From: an uncultured Variovorax sp.
GTDB taxonomy: Bacteria; Pseudomonadota; Gammaproteobacteria; Burkholderiales; Burkholderiaceae
NCBI GenBank assembly: GCA_946478645.1
Contig: CAMLCW010000075.1
Coordinates: 1-16,184 of the forward strand
Reading direction: 5' to 3'
DNA length: 16,184 nucleotides
The position numbers and the translations under genes were made by a program. Shown piece after piece: positions 14,734 through 16,184 of this stretch. Each line of letters begins with the position of its first letter. The first letter of the stretch is position 1. The notes beneath the pieces are model-generated. The model had not been told where the DNA came from and ran no database searches. It saw nothing but the letters and a program-made list of their open reading frames with translations.

Positions 14734-15767
14734 GGCAGCACCCCCGCAGAAGGTGGTGTGCGTGCCGCGGCATCGCTGCGGACATGGCTTTGCGCGGCGG
14801 TACCGCCCGTGCCGGCCGATGCCGGGCGGCTGCGCAGCCAGGCGAGCGGACGCAGGCTCAGCAGCCCGTCGGGCGAGAACAGCAGCACCAGGATCAGCAG
14901 CGAGCCGAAGAACATGCCCTGGCTCTCGGTGCCGGGCAGCAGGTCGCTCGCCAGGGTGAAGAAGATGGCGCCGACGATCGGGCCGAGCACCGACTTTCGC
15001 CCGCCCACCACCACCATGAACAGCACGTTGGCCGACATCGCGATCGACAGCGAATCGGGCGCCACATAGCCCAGCGTGTGCGCGTAGAACCAGCCGCCGA
15101 GACCGGCCACGCCCGCGGTGATCGAGAACATCATCGCGAGATCGAAGGGCACGCTGACCCCCATCGACTGGGCCAGCAGATGGTCGGTTCGGATGGCGTT
15201 GAGCGCCCGGCCGCGCAGGCTCGACGTGAAGTTGACATAGCCGATCACCAGCAGCAGTACCAGCGCCCACACCGCGAAATGCGAGCCGATGCGCGAGTTG
15301 CCGATGAAGGGCAATGTCGGTATTCCGTTGATGCCGATGAAGCTGCCGGTGAAGTCGCCGCCGCGCTGCAGCCCGACTTCGACCACCGTTCCGATCGACA
15401 GCGTCACCAGCGCCAGCGACAGCTCGGGCAGGCGCAGGATGGGCTTGGAGATGAGAAAGGCCACCACCGCCGGCAGCAGCACCGCCGGCACGAGCGACAC
15501 CATCGGCGCGAGGCCGTAGCGCGTGCTCAGGATGGCCGTGGTGTAACCGCCGATGGCCGCGAACGCGCCCTGGGCGAGCGAGACCGTGCCGCCCTGCCCG
15601 TAGAGCATGCCCAGCGGCAGCGCCAGCAGCGCGTAGATGCCGATGGTGGTGGAGGTGCTGTAGACCGAGCCGCGGAACTGGCCGAGCGCGGTGGCGATGG
15701 CGAAGCCGATGACCAGCACGCCGACGCTGGCGCCCCACTTGCGGGCGAAGGTGGTGTCGTGCGTCAT
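14730..15767 (-). CDS. livM: Branched-chain-type ABC transporter permease LivM-like
   Basis: A 345-residue inner-membrane permease with about 8-10 hydrophobic helices: near 13-33, 40-60 ('YALLALPLGMLYGQGG'), 65-80, 86-105, a later one around 'VWALVLLLVIGYVNF', and more to about 310. Diagnostic LivM segments are 'GTVSLAQGAFAAIGGYTTAIL' and 'RGRALNAIRTDHLLAQSMGV', the cytoplasmic loop that contacts the ATPases. The C-terminus ends in about 30 residues of Ala/Ser/Pro/Gly-rich tail with no membrane character, longer than I would expect. The start is ATG at 15767 with GGGAG upstream, overlapping livH by 4 bp (ATGA). Confidence 0.92.
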   Translation of the reverse strand: MTHDTTFARKWGASVGVLVIGFAIATALGQFRGSVYSTSTTIGIYALLALPLGMLYGQGGTVSLAQGAFAAIGGYTTAILSTRYGLAPMVSLVPAVLLPAVVAFLISKPILRLPELSLALVTLSIGTVVEVGLQRGGDFTGSFIGINGIPTLPFIGNSRIGSHFAVWALVLLLVIGYVNFTSSLRGRALNAIRTDHLLAQSMGVSVPFDLAMMFSITAGVAGLGGWFYAHTLGYVAPDSLSIAMSANVLFMVVVGGRKSVLGPIVGAIFFTLASDLLPGTESQGMFFGSLLILVLLFSPDGLLSLRPLAWLRSRPASAGTGGTAAQSHVRSDAAARTPPSAGVLP

Positions 15768-16184
15768 GGCCGGGCTCCCGAGAAGGCGGCGCTGGGCAGG
15801 CGGCCGGATGCGAGGATCAGGATGATCAGCGCCGCGGGCACCGCGTGCGCCCAGCCGCTGGGCAGGTAGGTCTGGCTCAGCGACTCGGCCAGCCCGACGA
15901 ACAGGCCGCCGAAGAAGGCCGGCACCGGGCCGCGCTTGCCGAGCACCACGGCGCTGCTGAATGCGATGGTCGTGAAGGTGAACGCGCTGGCATAGGTCAT
16001 GCCGATGGACATCGCCGCCAGGATGCCGCCGACGCCGGCGATGCCCGCGCACAGCACGAAAGTCAGGAACTGCGTGCGCTTGACCGGAATGCCCACCAGC
16101 GACGCGCCCTTCGACGAGATCGCGCAGGCCCGCATGCGAAGGCCGGCCGGCGACCACTTGAGCACCGCGCTGAGCAGCAGCATC
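15764..16184 (-). CDS. livH: Branched-chain-type ABC transporter permease LivH-like, 3' part (5' end outside window)
   Basis: The C-terminal 139 residues are present, cut by the right window edge. They include the LivH cytoplasmic loop 'MRACAISSKGASLVGIPVKR' followed by helices 'FLTFVLCAGIAGVGGILAAM' and 'FGGLFVGLAESLSQTYL'. The last helix is 'VPAALIILILASG'. The true start and promoter of the minus operon lie to the right of the window. The stop overlaps the livM ATG by 4 bp. Confidence 0.88.
   Translation of the reverse strand, partial: MLLLSAVLKWSPAGLRMRACAISSKGASLVGIPVKRTQFLTFVLCAGIAGVGGILAAMSIGMTYASAFTFTTIAFSSAVVLGKRGPVPAFFGGLFVGLAESLSQTYLPSGWAHAVPAALIILILASGRLPSAAFSGARP

Noticed and set aside
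14718..15869. 383-codon plus-strand frame
   Set aside because: Antisense to livM. Very rich in Arg/Gln/His, no membrane or catalytic motifs.

Overview
The window is GC-rich and densely packed. It has Bug-type substrate-binding proteins, a Liv-type ABC transporter and CoA-transferase/crotonase clusters typical of soil Burkholderiales. I infer a Comamonadaceae-like (Variovorax/Acidovorax-type) betaproteobacterial chromosome; this rests on gene content and style, not on a marker gene. I see no rRNA, tRNA, CRISPR, insertion sequence or phage gene.

Layout. (1) 2-499 (+) is the 3' end of a LysR-type regulator cut by the window edge. (2) 456-3155 (-) is a large MalT/LAL-type LuxR-family ATPase regulator whose 3' end overlaps the LysR gene tail-to-tail by 44 bp. 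(3) A 117-bp divergent intergenic region (3156-3272) carries a strong GC stem-loop and a near-consensus -10 box for the regulator. (4) 3273-7830 (+) is a tight five-gene operon: orphan Bug/TctC periplasmic binding protein, PaaG-like crotonase, class III (CaiB/BaiF) CoA-transferase, a second crotonase with an isomerase-type active site, and an NQO1/MdaB-like flavodoxin-fold oxidoreductase. (5) After only 16 bp it meets head-on a nine-gene minus-strand operon (16184 down to 7847). Its transcription order is livH (partial), livM, livG, livF, a LivK-like binding protein, a second CaiB/BaiF CoA-transferase, a MaoC-like hydratase, a canonical enoyl-CoA hydratase and a CaiC-like acyl-CoA ligase.

How the parts fit. 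Each operon pairs a periplasmic capture system for a small carboxylate or amino-acid-like solute with CoA activation and enoyl-CoA chemistry. The minus operon is nearly self-contained: ABC import, CoA loading by ligase and/or CoA-transferase, then hydration of an enoyl-CoA by a crotonase and/or a hot-dog hydratase. The plus operon has a second CoA-transferase, two crotonases whose residues argue for isomerisation rather than hydration, and a quinone-type reductase. The MalT-like regulator is divergent from the plus operon and is its best candidate controller. No acyl-CoA dehydrogenase, 3-hydroxyacyl-CoA dehydrogenase or thiolase lies in the window. The substrate may therefore enter already unsaturated, or those steps may be encoded elsewhere. 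The substrate itself cannot be read from the sequence.
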